DNA of 64,000 nucleotides. It comes from Ureibacillus manganicus DSM 26584 (lineage in GTDB: Bacteria; Bacillota; Bacilli; Bacillales_A; Planococcaceae). The stretch is taken from the NCBI RefSeq assembly GCF_000772945.1, contig NZ_JPVN01000008.1:1-64000 (forward strand). The letters run 5' to 3'. Of this stretch, positions 1 to 8,811 are shown one piece after another. The notes under the pieces were generated by a model, which had not been told where the DNA came from, searched no databases, and worked only from the letters and a program-made list of their open reading frames with translations. The translations under genes and the position numbers were made by a program. Positions within the stretch are counted from its first letter, which is position 1; each line of letters begins with the position of its first letter.

Positions 1-40
1 AAGGTCTTCAAAATGAAAAGCATTTTGATGACCTTTTGTC
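1..40 (+). terminator. Terminator-like hairpin at window start
   Basis: An AAGGTC...TGACCTT hairpin with an inner CAAAATG/CATTTTG pairing is followed by TTTTG. It probably ends a gene lying to the left of the window. Confidence 0.5.
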
Positions 41-50
41 GACAATCTGA

Positions 51-80
51 AATGCCCACCTCACAGGTGGGCATTTTATT
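51..80 (+). terminator. Strong rho-independent terminator
   Basis: A perfect 11-bp stem (AATGCCCACCT with AGGTGGGCATT) around a 3-nt loop is followed by TTT. It sits just after the first hairpin, so the upstream gene appears to have tandem terminators. The 370 bases after it hold no convincing gene before the TetR remnant at 449. Confidence 0.8.
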
Positions 81-448
81 GCTTACACGGGGATAAAAAA
101 TATAGATGTGTAATTCTACATGTTGACCCTGGTAATTCAACTTTCATAAACGGAAAACTACCTAAAAATAAGTTCAACAACCATTATATTTAGACATAAA
201 AGAAATGAGAAATATTTTATTGAAAAAACATGAAGAGTTTAACTCTTTTGAAGTAATTGATTGGAATACAAATGATAAATATTAAAAGAGTTGATAGGGA
301 AACAGTTTGAAAGATCCTTAGCTAATAAATGAGAATAATTGTAGCGTATACATATGAAAATGGGGTGGTTATATTGAGCAAACAAATGAATTATGAACAA
401 AATGATAAATTACTATGGAGCAATGAACGGAAGGGGGAGGGTTATAAC

Positions 449-547
449 TTGAAAAATTATCACTTAAGAGTAGTACGCAACCGTCTTATGATACGAGAAG
501 CGTTCGGTGAATTACTAGAGCACAAAAATTATAACGAGATTAAATGA
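449..547 (+). pseudogene. Truncated TetR-family regulator remnant
   Basis: The best start is TTG at 449, eight bases after an AGGGGGAGG ribosome binding site at 431-440. Only about 32 residues follow before a TGA. They read like helix 1 of a TetR DNA-binding domain (R-V-V-R-N-R-L-M-I-R-E-A-F-G-E-L-L-E and then N-Y-N-E-I, where family members continue with the recognition helices). The recognition helix and the whole ligand domain are missing, so this is a broken gene or a very short leftover. A longer frame opens at 329 but lacks a binding site. It lies upstream of the hydrolase at 719, which such a regulator may once have controlled. The family call is inferred from a short match. Confidence 0.55.
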
Positions 548-718
548 GGCTCTAGCGCGGTTGGTATGTAGTAAAGCTAGAACCAACAAAACAACTGAAA
601 ATTATGAACAATTTACTAATAATTTTAACTGTTTCTAAAACTTATATAAGTAAAAATTTATTTATCAATATATCTACCATTAGTAATGTGATAGTGTTAT
701 TTATAGGACTATCTAAGA

Positions 719-1600
719 ATGACTAAGGAGAATATTATATTGAATTTTACAGCTAGAGATTCCGATTTACTTGGCCAAACACAACAACAATTATATTACG
801 AAGTGATTCCTAATCTGACTAGTAAAGAATGGATAGTATTCTTTCATGGTCTTGGTGGAAACTGTAGTATTTTCAAAAAACAAATTCCACTCTTTAAGGA
901 AAAATACAATCTGCTATTAATTGATTTACCAGGACATGGTGAATCAAATGATCTATCGAAAAAAGAAACTAGTACATTACTAGCTACAAGTCATCTAGTA
1001 ATAGATATATTAAATAAAGAAAACATAGAGACTGCCCATTTTGTAGGAGTGTCATTAGGGACAATTTTGATGCAGTACATAGCAATCCATTATCCAAAAA
1101 GAATAAAATCTATGGTTTTAGCAGGTGCTGTTGCAAAATGGAGAACATGGGGAGAAATTATTGGTAGACCCACTTTAATGAAAGGTGTACGAAATCTCCT
1201 TCCATATAAGGTACCATATGTGGCTTTTGCCTTTATCTTAATGCCTAAGAGTAATCACAAGACTTCTAGAAAGATTTTTATAAGAGAAGCAAAGAAATTA
1301 AGCAAAAAAGCCTACCATCGCTGGGCACTTGTCGCAAGAGACGCTTACAAATTATACAATCAGCTAAAGGGTTTAAATAATAAAATTCCGAAATTATATA
1401 TCAGTGGGAATGAAGACCACATGTTCCTAAAGGGAATTAACGCATATGTAAAAAATGAAGAATTTTCGGAGTTACATCTCATTGATAAGTGTGGACATGT
1501 GTGTAATATTGAGAAGCCAGTTGAATTTAATGAAGTTACATTAGAGTTTATACATAAGCATGCTGCTGCTGATCAGGTTTTGTATAAAAAGATTGTCTAA
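719..1600 (+). CDS. Alpha/beta-fold hydrolase
   Basis: This is a 293-residue soluble alpha/beta hydrolase. An oxyanion-type HGLGG stretch lies at residues 43-47, the nucleophile elbow is G-V-S-L-G with Ser112, an acidic residue follows in G-N-E-D near the C-terminus, and the catalytic His is in C-G-H-V. D-L-P-G-H-G near residue 70 is typical of the family. The length matches small esterases and lipases. The substrate cannot be told from sequence; esterase, lactonase or C-C hydrolase are all possible. The binding site before ATG 719 is weak. It stands alone between a TetR remnant and a decayed toxin module, which suggests accessory rather than core gene content. Confidence 0.8.
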   Translation: MTKENIILNFTARDSDLLGQTQQQLYYEVIPNLTSKEWIVFFHGLGGNCSIFKKQIPLFKEKYNLLLIDLPGHGESNDLSKKETSTLLATSHLVIDILNKENIETAHFVGVSLGTILMQYIAIHYPKRIKSMVLAGAVAKWRTWGEIIGRPTLMKGVRNLLPYKVPYVAFAFILMPKSNHKTSRKIFIREAKKLSKKAYHRWALVARDAYKLYNQLKGLNNKIPKLYISGNEDHMFLKGINAYVKNEEFSELHLIDKCGHVCNIEKPVEFNEVTLEFIHKHAAADQVLYKKIV

Positions 1601-1692
1601 AATAGATTGGTTGAATTAGAGGCATTGATCTCCTAAAAAGAAGGGGAAATCAGGTCAATCATCCAGTCTGGTGAATGAATAATGAATAGCCG

Positions 1693-1733
1693 CTCATCCG
1701 TGCCTGCACACTCAAGGATGGGTTGTTTTTTTT
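1693..1733 (+). terminator. Orphan antisense-RNA-type terminator
   Basis: An ATCC...GGAT stem with the same loop words (gtgcctgca...actcaa) as the terminator of the antisense RNA at 23484-23625, followed by eight T. It looks like the surviving 3' end of another toxin/antisense module, and may also end transcription of the hydrolase at 719. Confidence 0.6.
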
Positions 1734-1757
1734 GAAGTGACCTTATAGGAGACGTTC

Positions 1758-1786
1758 TTGAGAAAACCATAAAATTCTTGTATAAT
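1758..1786 (+). promoter_or_regulatory. Sigma-A promoter of antisense RNA copy 1
   Basis: TTGAGA at 1758-1763 and TATAAT at 1781-1786 are separated by 17 bases, with TG just before the -10 box. The same arrangement recurs at 9005-9033 and 23449-23477. Confidence 0.8.
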
Positions 1787-1792
1787 AAAGGT

Positions 1793-1935
1793 AGAAATTA
1801 CGTAAAGTAAAAAAGACTACCGGATGCACCAACATCAAGTAGTCAAATATAATAGTCGGTCCCTACAAGGGGATTGGCCAAATAAGGTATAGTAACCCAT
1901 CTAAGGCTGTCAACTCAAGGATGGGTTATTTTTTA
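1793..1935 (+). ncRNA. RatA-like antisense RNA, copy 1
   Basis: Predicted about 140-nt RNA from the promoter at 1758-1786 to a terminator whose stem pairs AACCCATC (from 1894) with GATGGGTT, followed by T6. It carries an internal hairpin pairing GACTAC with GTAGTC, as in copies 2 and 3. Its 3' end overlaps the 3' end of the decayed toxin frame on the other strand, the convergent layout known for TxpA/RatA in Bacillus subtilis. The role as antitoxin is inferred from that layout. Confidence 0.65.
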
Positions 1936-2008
1936 TGATTTGACGTAAGTACCGTTACAATTAATGTTGCAAATGTAACGTAAACATTAATGCATCAAAT
2001 ACTGTCAA
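1926..2008 (-). pseudogene. Holin-like type I toxin, frameshifted copy
   Basis: Read on the minus strand, the segment matches the intact 27-residue toxins at 9171 and 23616 (T-V-F-D-A-L-M-F start, ending N-H-K-K). However, the start codon is TTG rather than ATG, and a single-base deletion in the middle shifts the frame to an early stop: 83 bases here against 84 in the intact copies. The toxin promoter (TATAAT on the minus strand) seen at the other copies is not present upstream, so the toxin side is dead while the antisense RNA promoter is kept. Confidence 0.7.
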
Positions 2009-2157
2009 AAGTGGCCCACACGATGTGGGTCATGCGGGTGTTTCCACAGGAAGTGGCGTTCTTAGTCTGCCCTCCCTTAAAAAGGAGTGAGGCAGCCACC
2101 ATTATTTTTCATCTGCATAAAATACCTTAAATATTGTGAAATCTATTATTATCAAAT

Positions 2158-3786
2158 CTAAGTAGCGAGTGCCTCGAGGTCAAGTGCAACCTGAACCCAA
2201 AACTGAGATCTAGATGTAGATAGACGGCATTGTAAAAGTTCTTCAATTTTTTCAATTCGATAACGTAATGTATTGCGATGGATATGTAGAATTTCAGAGG
2301 TTTTTTCTCTATTAAAGTTATTTAATGCAAGACACTTTAATGTTTCGTAAAAAACCTCTCCACGTTCAGTGAAAAATTCGGCTGGAAGAATCGCTTTACG
2401 TAGTTCAATCGCTTGATGACGATTAAATCCTTGATAAAGAAGCATTTCTCGACGTAATTCATCTGAGAAATATACACCTTCCTTATAGCAAATGGTCTTA
2501 ACTATGGACATTAGAGACTTTATATCGTTATAACTCTGATTCAATGATTTCCATTCTGTTTTAATTCCACCAAACAGAATTGATATATTTGGTATCTGTG
2601 TGTTTTCTATTAAGTATGAATGCAGTTCATTCAAATACTGTTTCAATAGAAGATTATCAAAATCTGAAGAGATTAATAGAATCAATTGTTGTTTATAGAA
2701 CTGACAAAAACCACTTACTTCTTCATTCGCTCCTAGCCAACTTTTGTAGGCATCACGTACTTGGGTTATTTCCTTCGAAGAGATGGATTGATTATTCAAA
2801 TCTGGAAGGACTATTCCCATTATCCACTGTTTATTATGATAAAACCCCAGATTTCTCAACTTTACATCCGCATCGTTTAAATCGATTTCCGTTTTTTCAA
2901 TAAGGAATTCCAACATTTCTAATTGTGCTAATTTTTCCTTGGCCTCTAATTGCTTTTGTTGTACAAAAATGTCTATTAATATTGAACTAAAGTATTCAAG
3001 AATCAACTGCTGGTTTGATTGATCTTTAGCTTGTCCTAAATTAAGTAGCCAAAGTATACCCCATATTTCGTTACCTATAAGTAATTGAACAGCAACTGAA
3101 TTTGGAAATTCAGGATTTGATACACGAACTATATTCGGAAACGATTTAATTGATTTTTCTTCAGAGATAGTATTGTTTAGTTGATTAGACATCATTTTTA
3201 CTTGGCGAGAAGGATTGAAAGGTTCTTGATAATCTACAGGAATTGCAGTTGTTAGGATCTTTTGATCAAATGTCGTTAATATTATAGGGCATTTTAAATA
3301 ATTTGCTATAAAATCGCAAGTCTCTTTAATATCTGTAAAAGATGTTAATTGTTTAGTAAGGCCGGGGGAGATAGAGTTCATTAATTCATTCTTCCAAAAT
3401 TGCTTATTCATAATGAGTTGATTAATCGCTTTTGAGATTTTAACAAATGGAACATCAAATGGCATTTCTAAAATGGGTATGTCATGGAACTCACCGAACT
3501 CTAATGCAGCAGGAGGACAGTCCTTTAGATAGTGCCCCGTAGCGAAAATGATGCCGGATATTTGGTGATTTAAGAGTGAATGAAGTAGTTTTTCTTCAAG
3601 AATTGGATCGTCTGGCCATCCTTTTCCACTCGTTAAGAGAAGCTCTCCACCTTCTAAAAAGTGCCCGATTTTATTGCCCCCCATTATATGTGTCCAACGA
3701 ATTCTCCGTGACAATCCACCTTGACCGGAACGCACAGTAATACTACTTAATTCTGGTAAAAGTAAAGATTCCTCAACAGTAATCAT
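2158..3786 (-). CDS. PucR-family transcriptional regulator
   Basis: This 542-residue protein has the PucR architecture. An N-terminal ligand/PucR domain starts at residue 1 (I-T-V-E-E-S-L-L-L-P-E-L). A GAF-like middle region follows, and a C-terminal helix-turn-helix of the PucR/CdaR type lies near residues 505-530 (N-R-E-K-T-S-E-I-L...H-R-N-T-L-R-Y-R-I). Family members activate catabolic operons in response to the pathway substrate. I place the start at ATG 3786, preceded by GGAGGAAA; an upstream in-frame ATG at 3849 has no such site. It is divergent from the isocitrate-lyase-like gene at 3978, with 191 bases between, so it most likely controls the 3978-8770 cluster. The regulated pathway is inferred from position only. 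Confidence 0.85.
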   Translation of the reverse strand: MITVEESLLLPELSSITVRSGQGGLSRRIRWTHIMGGNKIGHFLEGGELLLTSGKGWPDDPILEEKLLHSLLNHQISGIIFATGHYLKDCPPAALEFGEFHDIPILEMPFDVPFVKISKAINQLIMNKQFWKNELMNSISPGLTKQLTSFTDIKETCDFIANYLKCPIILTTFDQKILTTAIPVDYQEPFNPSRQVKMMSNQLNNTISEEKSIKSFPNIVRVSNPEFPNSVAVQLLIGNEIWGILWLLNLGQAKDQSNQQLILEYFSSILIDIFVQQKQLEAKEKLAQLEMLEFLIEKTEIDLNDADVKLRNLGFYHNKQWIMGIVLPDLNNQSISSKEITQVRDAYKSWLGANEEVSGFCQFYKQQLILLISSDFDNLLLKQYLNELHSYLIENTQIPNISILFGGIKTEWKSLNQSYNDIKSLMSIVKTICYKEGVYFSDELRREMLLYQGFNRHQAIELRKAILPAEFFTERGEVFYETLKCLALNNFNREKTSEILHIHRNTLRYRIEKIEELLQCRLSTSRSQFWVQVALDLEALAT

Positions 3787-3877
3787 TAGATTTCCTCCAT
3801 TGTGCGTAATGTACAAAAGATTTCTAAAATCCATTTCACTTTTGAGCACAATTGTACCATAGATTCAAGTGATTGAC

Positions 3878-3930
3878 GGTGATAAAATGTGAAATAACAC
3901 AAAATTCAGAAAATGGGGTGGTGATAAAAT
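3878..3930. promoter_or_regulatory. Direct repeat in the divergent regulatory region
   Basis: GGTGATAAAAT occurs at 3878-3888 and again at 3920-3930, 42 bases apart (about four helical turns), between the PucR gene and the catabolic operon. Spacing and position suit a regulator binding site, but no PucR operator consensus was checked. Confidence 0.4.
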
Positions 3931-3977
3931 ACGTTTGAACATTACGTTTTACTTTTTGATAGGGGGAAGGAGAGACA

Positions 3978-4856
3978 ATGAAACACCCAGCAATGAAGCT
4001 AAAAGAGCTTATTAAAAGTAATAAAATATTAGTAATGCCAGGAGCATACGATGCCTTATCCGCTAGATTGATAGAAAGGGCAGGTTTTGATGCCGTACAG
4101 GTTTCAGGGTTCGGCGTTAGTGCATCATATCTAGGAATGACAGACGCAAGTTTTACAAACCTAACAGATATTTTTATGATAACAAGAAATATTGTAAACG
4201 CAGTTAACATACCTGTGATGACAGATGCTGATACAGGTTATGGAAATGCAGTAAACACAGCTTGGACAGTTCGCCAATTAGGACTAGCAGGAGCAGCTGG
4301 AGTAAACCTTGAAGACCAAGTGTTTCCTAAAATCTGTGGTAATTTGGAGGGAAAAGCTCTCATTTCATTGGATGAAATGGTTGGGAAGATAAAAGCGGCC
4401 GTAGATCATAAAGTACATCCAGATTTCATCATTAATGCTAGAACGGATGCAGTTGGTGTTACAAGTGTAGAGGATGCAATTAAACGAGGAAATGCCTATG
4501 TAGAGGCAGGAGCAGACATGATTTATATTTCAAGTCCTCCATCAGTGGAAATTATTAAACGCTTAGTAAAAGAAATTAAAGCACCTATTAGTATAAATAT
4601 GAAAGAAGGTGGGGTAACTCCGGATCTAACCGTAAAAGAATTTGAAGATTTAGGAGTTGCACGTGTAAGTGTACCGTTGACTACTATGTTTGCTGCTGCA
4701 AGAGGAATCGAACTCGCACTAGATTATTTGAAGGAAAAAGGCACAGCGGAACATTATGAAGGGCTAATGTCTTTTGAGGAACTGAATGATATTACAGATG
4801 AGCAGTTAGTACGAAGTCAAGAGATTAAATATGGGGTACAACGAGAGTCTTTATAG
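3978..4856 (+). CDS. Isocitrate lyase/PEP mutase superfamily lyase
   Basis: This 292-residue enzyme belongs to the PEP mutase/isocitrate lyase superfamily, the group of 2-methylisocitrate lyase, 2,3-dimethylmalate lyase and oxaloacetate decarboxylase. Metal-binding Asp83 and Asp85 sit in T-D-A-D-T-G-Y-G. The conserved E-D-Q is at 112-114, and K-I-C-G at 118-121 carries the Cys120 that lyases use as acid and that PEP mutases lack. A C-C bond-cleaving activity on a 2-hydroxy di- or tricarboxylate is therefore more likely than phosphonate chemistry. In lyases such as PrpB the loop reads K-K/R-C-G-H; here the last position is Asn. An AAGGAGAG site precedes ATG 3978. It is the first gene of the divergent catabolic operon. 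Confidence 0.8.
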   Translation: MKHPAMKLKELIKSNKILVMPGAYDALSARLIERAGFDAVQVSGFGVSASYLGMTDASFTNLTDIFMITRNIVNAVNIPVMTDADTGYGNAVNTAWTVRQLGLAGAAGVNLEDQVFPKICGNLEGKALISLDEMVGKIKAAVDHKVHPDFIINARTDAVGVTSVEDAIKRGNAYVEAGADMIYISSPPSVEIIKRLVKEIKAPISINMKEGGVTPDLTVKEFEDLGVARVSVPLTTMFAAARGIELALDYLKEKGTAEHYEGLMSFEELNDITDEQLVRSQEIKYGVQRESL

Positions 4857-5037
4857 AGAATAAAACAGAAGTAAATCAATAAATTTTCAATAAGGTGGAA
4901 GCGTTTTCTTAAATAATATAGAGATATATCCAAAGTCGATAAAGATAATTTTAAAACTAAGTATATCAGGTTAATTAACATCAGTTAGTCTTAACCTTGT
5001 TCAAGGGGTGTGTCTTAGACTTTTAAAATGGGGAGAG

Positions 5038-6378
5038 ATGCAATTGGAAATGACATTGAGTAGTTTGCAAGGGGATTTAGTTATTATAGGAGTTTTCTTA
5101 ATCATTGGCTTTATTCTTAGGGAATTGATAAAGCCATTGCAGAAAATATTCTTACCGGCATCAGTTATTGGAGGTGTAATTGCATTAATTAGTGGACAAC
5201 AAGTGTTAGGGTGGGTTGAATTACCCAGTTCATTTTCACAATTTTCCGGTGTACTTATTAATATAATTATGACTGCACTCATACTCGGTATTAGCCTAAA
5301 CTTTGAAAAAGCGAAATCATATATGGATTATACATTAGTTTCGCTTGGTGTATATGGATTACAAGCTGGAGTAGGTATTTTAATTGGTGCTGCTTTTATT
5401 ATCTTCTGGCCATTGTTACCAGAAGGCTGGGGTGTTATGGGCGTATTCTCATTCTTTGGAGGACATGGAACAGCGGGTGCTGCAGGTGCAGTTTTTGCAG
5501 ACCTTGGAATTGAAGGTAATCTTGGAATCGGTATGATTTTAGCAACAATAGGTTTAATAAGTGGAGTAGTAATCGGAATGATCATTATAAACTATGGTGT
5601 TCGTAAGGGGTGGGCAAAGTATATACAAGATGCTAAGTCACGCCCGAATTGGTTTTACGGTGGGAGCCTACCTAAAGAACAGCAAAAGAGTATAGGGACA
5701 GAAAAAGTAACTTCAATGAGTATTAATGGCCTAGCACTTCAATTTGGTTTGATTCTAGTAGCAATGTTCTTGGGTAAAGTTCTAATTCAGTCCCTCACAT
5801 TAATTTTACCATTTCTCAGTGTATTACCAGAGTTAACTTATGGAATGGTTGGTGCGATGATTATTTGGCCACTCATGGTTTTAACTAAATTAGATGTATA
5901 TGTTGACAAGAAAACGATAAACAGTATAAATGGTTTATTGTTAGAAATTGTTATTTTAACAGCTATTGCGACAATAAGTATAGAGCTAGCAACAACTTTC
6001 TTTGTCCCACTTATGATTTATTCAATAATAATGGTTGTTTTAACAATATTTATTGCACTATATTTCTGTAAAAAGTTTTGTTCAACAGAATGGTTCGAAA
6101 AGGCAATGGCGATTTTTGGCGCAGGAACTGGACATGCAGGAGTTGCTCTTATGTTAGTTAGAACAATAGACCCTGATTCCAAAAGTAGTGCAGCAGAAGC
6201 ATTGGGTGTTGCTTCAGGACTTACGGCATGGCTAAAGTTTTTCGTTGCATTACTTCCGCTTCTGTTACTACAAGGGATGGTATTACCATTAATAATGATG
6301 TTTGGAATGGGGATTGTTTCACTCGGTTTAGGATGGTTCCTATTTGCGAGAAGGGGAAGTAAAGGTGTAAAGGCTTAG
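5038..6378 (+). CDS. GltS-like sodium/carboxylate symporter
   Basis: This is a polytopic membrane protein of about 446 residues with roughly ten or more hydrophobic segments. It carries the two signature re-entrant motifs of the glutamate:sodium symporter family: G-G-H-G-T-A-G-A-A-G in the first half and G-A-G-T-G-H-A-G-V-A in the second. GltS itself carries glutamate, but here the gene lies inside a catabolic operon with lyase, PrpD and aldolase genes, so the cargo is more likely that pathway's carboxylate (inference). ATG 5038 is close to the GGGGAGAG site and ATG 5050 is better spaced; a GTG at 5008 also opens the frame. I report 5038. It differs clearly from the second GltS-type gene at 62716. 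Confidence 0.75.
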   Translation: MQLEMTLSSLQGDLVIIGVFLIIGFILRELIKPLQKIFLPASVIGGVIALISGQQVLGWVELPSSFSQFSGVLINIIMTALILGISLNFEKAKSYMDYTLVSLGVYGLQAGVGILIGAAFIIFWPLLPEGWGVMGVFSFFGGHGTAGAAGAVFADLGIEGNLGIGMILATIGLISGVVIGMIIINYGVRKGWAKYIQDAKSRPNWFYGGSLPKEQQKSIGTEKVTSMSINGLALQFGLILVAMFLGKVLIQSLTLILPFLSVLPELTYGMVGAMIIWPLMVLTKLDVYVDKKTINSINGLLLEIVILTAIATISIELATTFFVPLMIYSIIMVVLTIFIALYFCKKFCSTEWFEKAMAIFGAGTGHAGVALMLVRTIDPDSKSSAAEALGVASGLTAWLKFFVALLPLLLLQGMVLPLIMMFGMGIVSLGLGWFLFARRGSKGVKA

Positions 6379-6427
6379 TCTCAGAAGTAAGAAATATTAG
6401 TTAAGAGAATTTTCAACAATATACTTG

Positions 6428-6470
6428 CACCGTAACTAATACTCATACTTTAGTAGTTACGGTGTTTCTA
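6428..6470 (+). terminator. Hairpin between transporter and PrpD-like gene
   Basis: CACCGTAACTA at 6428-6438 pairs perfectly with TAGTTACGGTG at 6454-6464, followed by TTTCT. It is a weak terminator or attenuator within the operon and would lower expression of the two downstream genes. Confidence 0.55.
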
Positions 6471-6504
6471 AAATACTCCAGCAACTAGTAAGGGGGAGCA
6501 AAAT

Positions 6505-7893
6505 ATGACAGTAGAAATAGGGGGAAATATCGATATTCAACATTCAAGGGTATTATCTAATTTCTTAGCTGAAACACAGTTAGTAGATATTCCTAATGAG
6601 GTAGTTGAAAGAGCAAAGCTAACGATAGCAGATACGTTAGGTGTGGCAATTAGTGGGTCAGTTGAGTCTGAAATGCAACAGCTTTATGAAAGGTTACCTA
6701 AAGAGGGAGACGTTACTATATTAAAAAGTGGCTTTCCTAAAACTAACGATATCTCTAAGGCAGCCTTAGCAAATGCAACAGCAATCTGTTTTGTTGAGCT
6801 AGATGAGGGAACACCGCCAAGTGGGCACCCTGCTTTACATGTTTTGCCGCCAGCTTTAGCTATGTCACAATATTTGGGGAAGTCAGGATCTGAGTTCCTT
6901 GAGGCCTTTATTTTAGGTTATGAGGCACATTATAGAGTGCAAAAAGCTACTGAACTACGAGAAGAAGTGTATCCTCATGGTAATACTGGTCATATAGGGG
7001 CTGTTGTTGCAATTGGAAAATTACTTGGGTGGGATGCAGAACAATTTCGCCATGGCATTAATATTGCGGCGGGATTACCACTTGGGACATCGTATGACCC
7101 TTGTTTGAAGGGCTCTACAATTGCAAGTGTTTTCGCATCCATAGCTGGACCAATTGCTTTTATTGTTAAAGATTTAGTTGAAAGTGGGTTTACAGGATAT
7201 GATAGTGCATTAAGTGATACATTTGGAAAAATATTGGGGGAAAACTTCAACTCTGAGGTTTTAACAGATCGTTTAGGTATTGATTTTGGAATAATGAATA
7301 ATCATTTTAAATTTCACGCATCATGTGGTGTCATTCACCCCAGTCTAGAAGCCATCGCAGATGCTTTGAATTTTAGATTACAACATGAAGAATTTCCACC
7401 ATATAAATCTGAGGTATTACTTAATCCGAATGACATTAAGAGCATCAAAATTAAAGGCAGTAATAAACGGCCTCAAAGGTTGATGTATATAGCTGAGAAT
7501 AAAAAGTTATCAGCAAAATTTTCTCTGCCTTTTACAGTTGCAACATACTTGATAGCAGGAAACGCAAACATAGAAAGTTTTAATGATGAAGCATTAGCAA
7601 ATACAAAAGTGAGAATGTTAGAAAAACTAGTAAGTTTAGAAATAGATTCAGATATAAGTTCTAGAAATTTATTAGCAGAGGTATCAATTGAATTAAAAAA
7701 TGGAGAATTACTAACAGGAAAGTGCGAAAAGATTTACGGACGTATAGGGAATTCTTCGAAAGACATTGACGTATATAACAAATTCATGTCATTAACTAAC
7801 GGAATTATAAATAATAAAACAAGTAAAGTAATTTGGGATCGTGTTATTAATTTAGAAACAGAAAGTGATATGAGAGAGCTTTTTAAATTGTAG
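6505..7893 (+). CDS. MmgE/PrpD family protein
   Basis: This 462-residue protein matches the MmgE/PrpD family over its full length. The helical N-terminal part has the D-T-L-G-V-A-I-S-G stretch, followed by the E-L-D-E-G and G-H-P-A segments and the C-terminal half with K-F-H-A-S-C-G near residue 270. Members dehydrate or isomerise tricarboxylates (2-methylcitrate dehydratase, cis-aconitate decarboxylase, iminodisuccinate epimerase). Which of these applies cannot be settled here. A strong AAGGGGGAG site precedes ATG 6505. Next to a lyase-type isocitrate-lyase homologue it could prepare that enzyme's substrate, as PrpD and PrpB do in the methylcitrate cycle, but no citrate synthase is present, so the classical Prp cycle is not encoded here. 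Confidence 0.8.
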   Translation: MTVEIGGNIDIQHSRVLSNFLAETQLVDIPNEVVERAKLTIADTLGVAISGSVESEMQQLYERLPKEGDVTILKSGFPKTNDISKAALANATAICFVELDEGTPPSGHPALHVLPPALAMSQYLGKSGSEFLEAFILGYEAHYRVQKATELREEVYPHGNTGHIGAVVAIGKLLGWDAEQFRHGINIAAGLPLGTSYDPCLKGSTIASVFASIAGPIAFIVKDLVESGFTGYDSALSDTFGKILGENFNSEVLTDRLGIDFGIMNNHFKFHASCGVIHPSLEAIADALNFRLQHEEFPPYKSEVLLNPNDIKSIKIKGSNKRPQRLMYIAENKKLSAKFSLPFTVATYLIAGNANIESFNDEALANTKVRMLEKLVSLEIDSDISSRNLLAEVSIELKNGELLTGKCEKIYGRIGNSSKDIDVYNKFMSLTNGIINNKTSKVIWDRVINLETESDMRELFKL

Positions 7894-7957
7894 ATTGTAG
7901 CTTTAACTTAGAATAACCTCTTTAAAACAATGAGGATTTAAAAGGAGGAACTGAACC

Positions 7958-8770
7958 ATGGCGTTTCGCCCTAAACAAAACCGGATTTTAGAAGCTATAA
8001 GGAATGGAAGAGTAGCTTTAGGTATGGAGGTTTATACGAGTAATCCATCATTAATAGAGATTATTGGATATGCGGGATTTGATTTTTATAAGTTAGATAT
8101 GGAGCATACACGGATTAATCCTGAAACAATGGAACATTGTATACGTGCTGCAGATGCGGTTGGGCTTACTACATTAGTCAAAGTTCCTGATTTAAACCCT
8201 ATAACAATCATGCATGCTATAGAGGCAGGGGCTCAAGCAATCTCCGTTCCTCATATTAAAAATAGGGAAGATGCACGTAAGGCGGTAAGTGCTGTTCGAT
8301 ATCCTCCGGAAGGAAACCTTGGCTCGTGTTCTTCGATTCGCTCCGCCAGTTATTCGACAAAAGGGTGGGATGAATATTTAAAGCATCATTCAAGTGAAAC
8401 AATGTTAATGGCAGTACTTGAAGACAAGGAAGCCATCGACAATGTAGAAGAAATTTTTGCAGAATTGAAACCTGGTGTAGATGCAGTCTCGTTTGGCCGT
8501 GGAGATTTGGCTCAATCGCTTGCAAAACCAGGGGAAGAAGTGGATTGGGATCATCCATTTGTCATGGAGGCATATGAAAAAGTATTAGAAGTTTCAAAGA
8601 GGACAGGAATTCCAGTAAACGCAGTTCCCTGGCCAGATGCAACGTTAAGTAATGTCAAAGCAGCAATTGACAAAGGTGCACAAATTTGTCTGTATACAAT
8701 CGATCAGCTGTTATTCTATGAGGCATGTCAAAATATTGTTAAGGAAATGGAAGGAATACTGAAACGATAA
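7958..8770 (+). CDS. HpcH/HpaI-family aldolase
   Basis: A 270-residue class II (metal-dependent) pyruvate aldolase of the HpcH/HpaI/citrate lyase beta family. It has the M-E-H-T-R segment with catalytic His50, a metal-binding acidic residue in the V-L-E-D stretch near residue 155, and the S-F-G-R-G-D-L motif at 178-184. At the position of the conserved catalytic Arg (V-R-P or V-R-V in relatives) this protein has Lys75 (L-V-K-V-P), a conservative but notable change. AAGGAGG precedes ATG 7958. As the last gene of the operon it likely splits a 4-hydroxy-2-oxo acid into pyruvate or oxaloacetate plus an aldehyde; the acceptor is unknown. Confidence 0.8.
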   Translation: MAFRPKQNRILEAIRNGRVALGMEVYTSNPSLIEIIGYAGFDFYKLDMEHTRINPETMEHCIRAADAVGLTTLVKVPDLNPITIMHAIEAGAQAISVPHIKNREDARKAVSAVRYPPEGNLGSCSSIRSASYSTKGWDEYLKHHSSETMLMAVLEDKEAIDNVEEIFAELKPGVDAVSFGRGDLAQSLAKPGEEVDWDHPFVMEAYEKVLEVSKRTGIPVNAVPWPDATLSNVKAAIDKGAQICLYTIDQLLFYEACQNIVKEMEGILKR

Positions 8771-8811
8771 GATTAATATAGCCCACAGGTGAATTAATTA
8801 CAGTAAAAGAG

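Noticed and set aside
329-448. N-terminal extension of the TetR remnant
   Set aside because: There is no binding site before ATG 329, while a strong one lies at 431-440 before TTG 449; the extension shows no similarity to TetR proteins.
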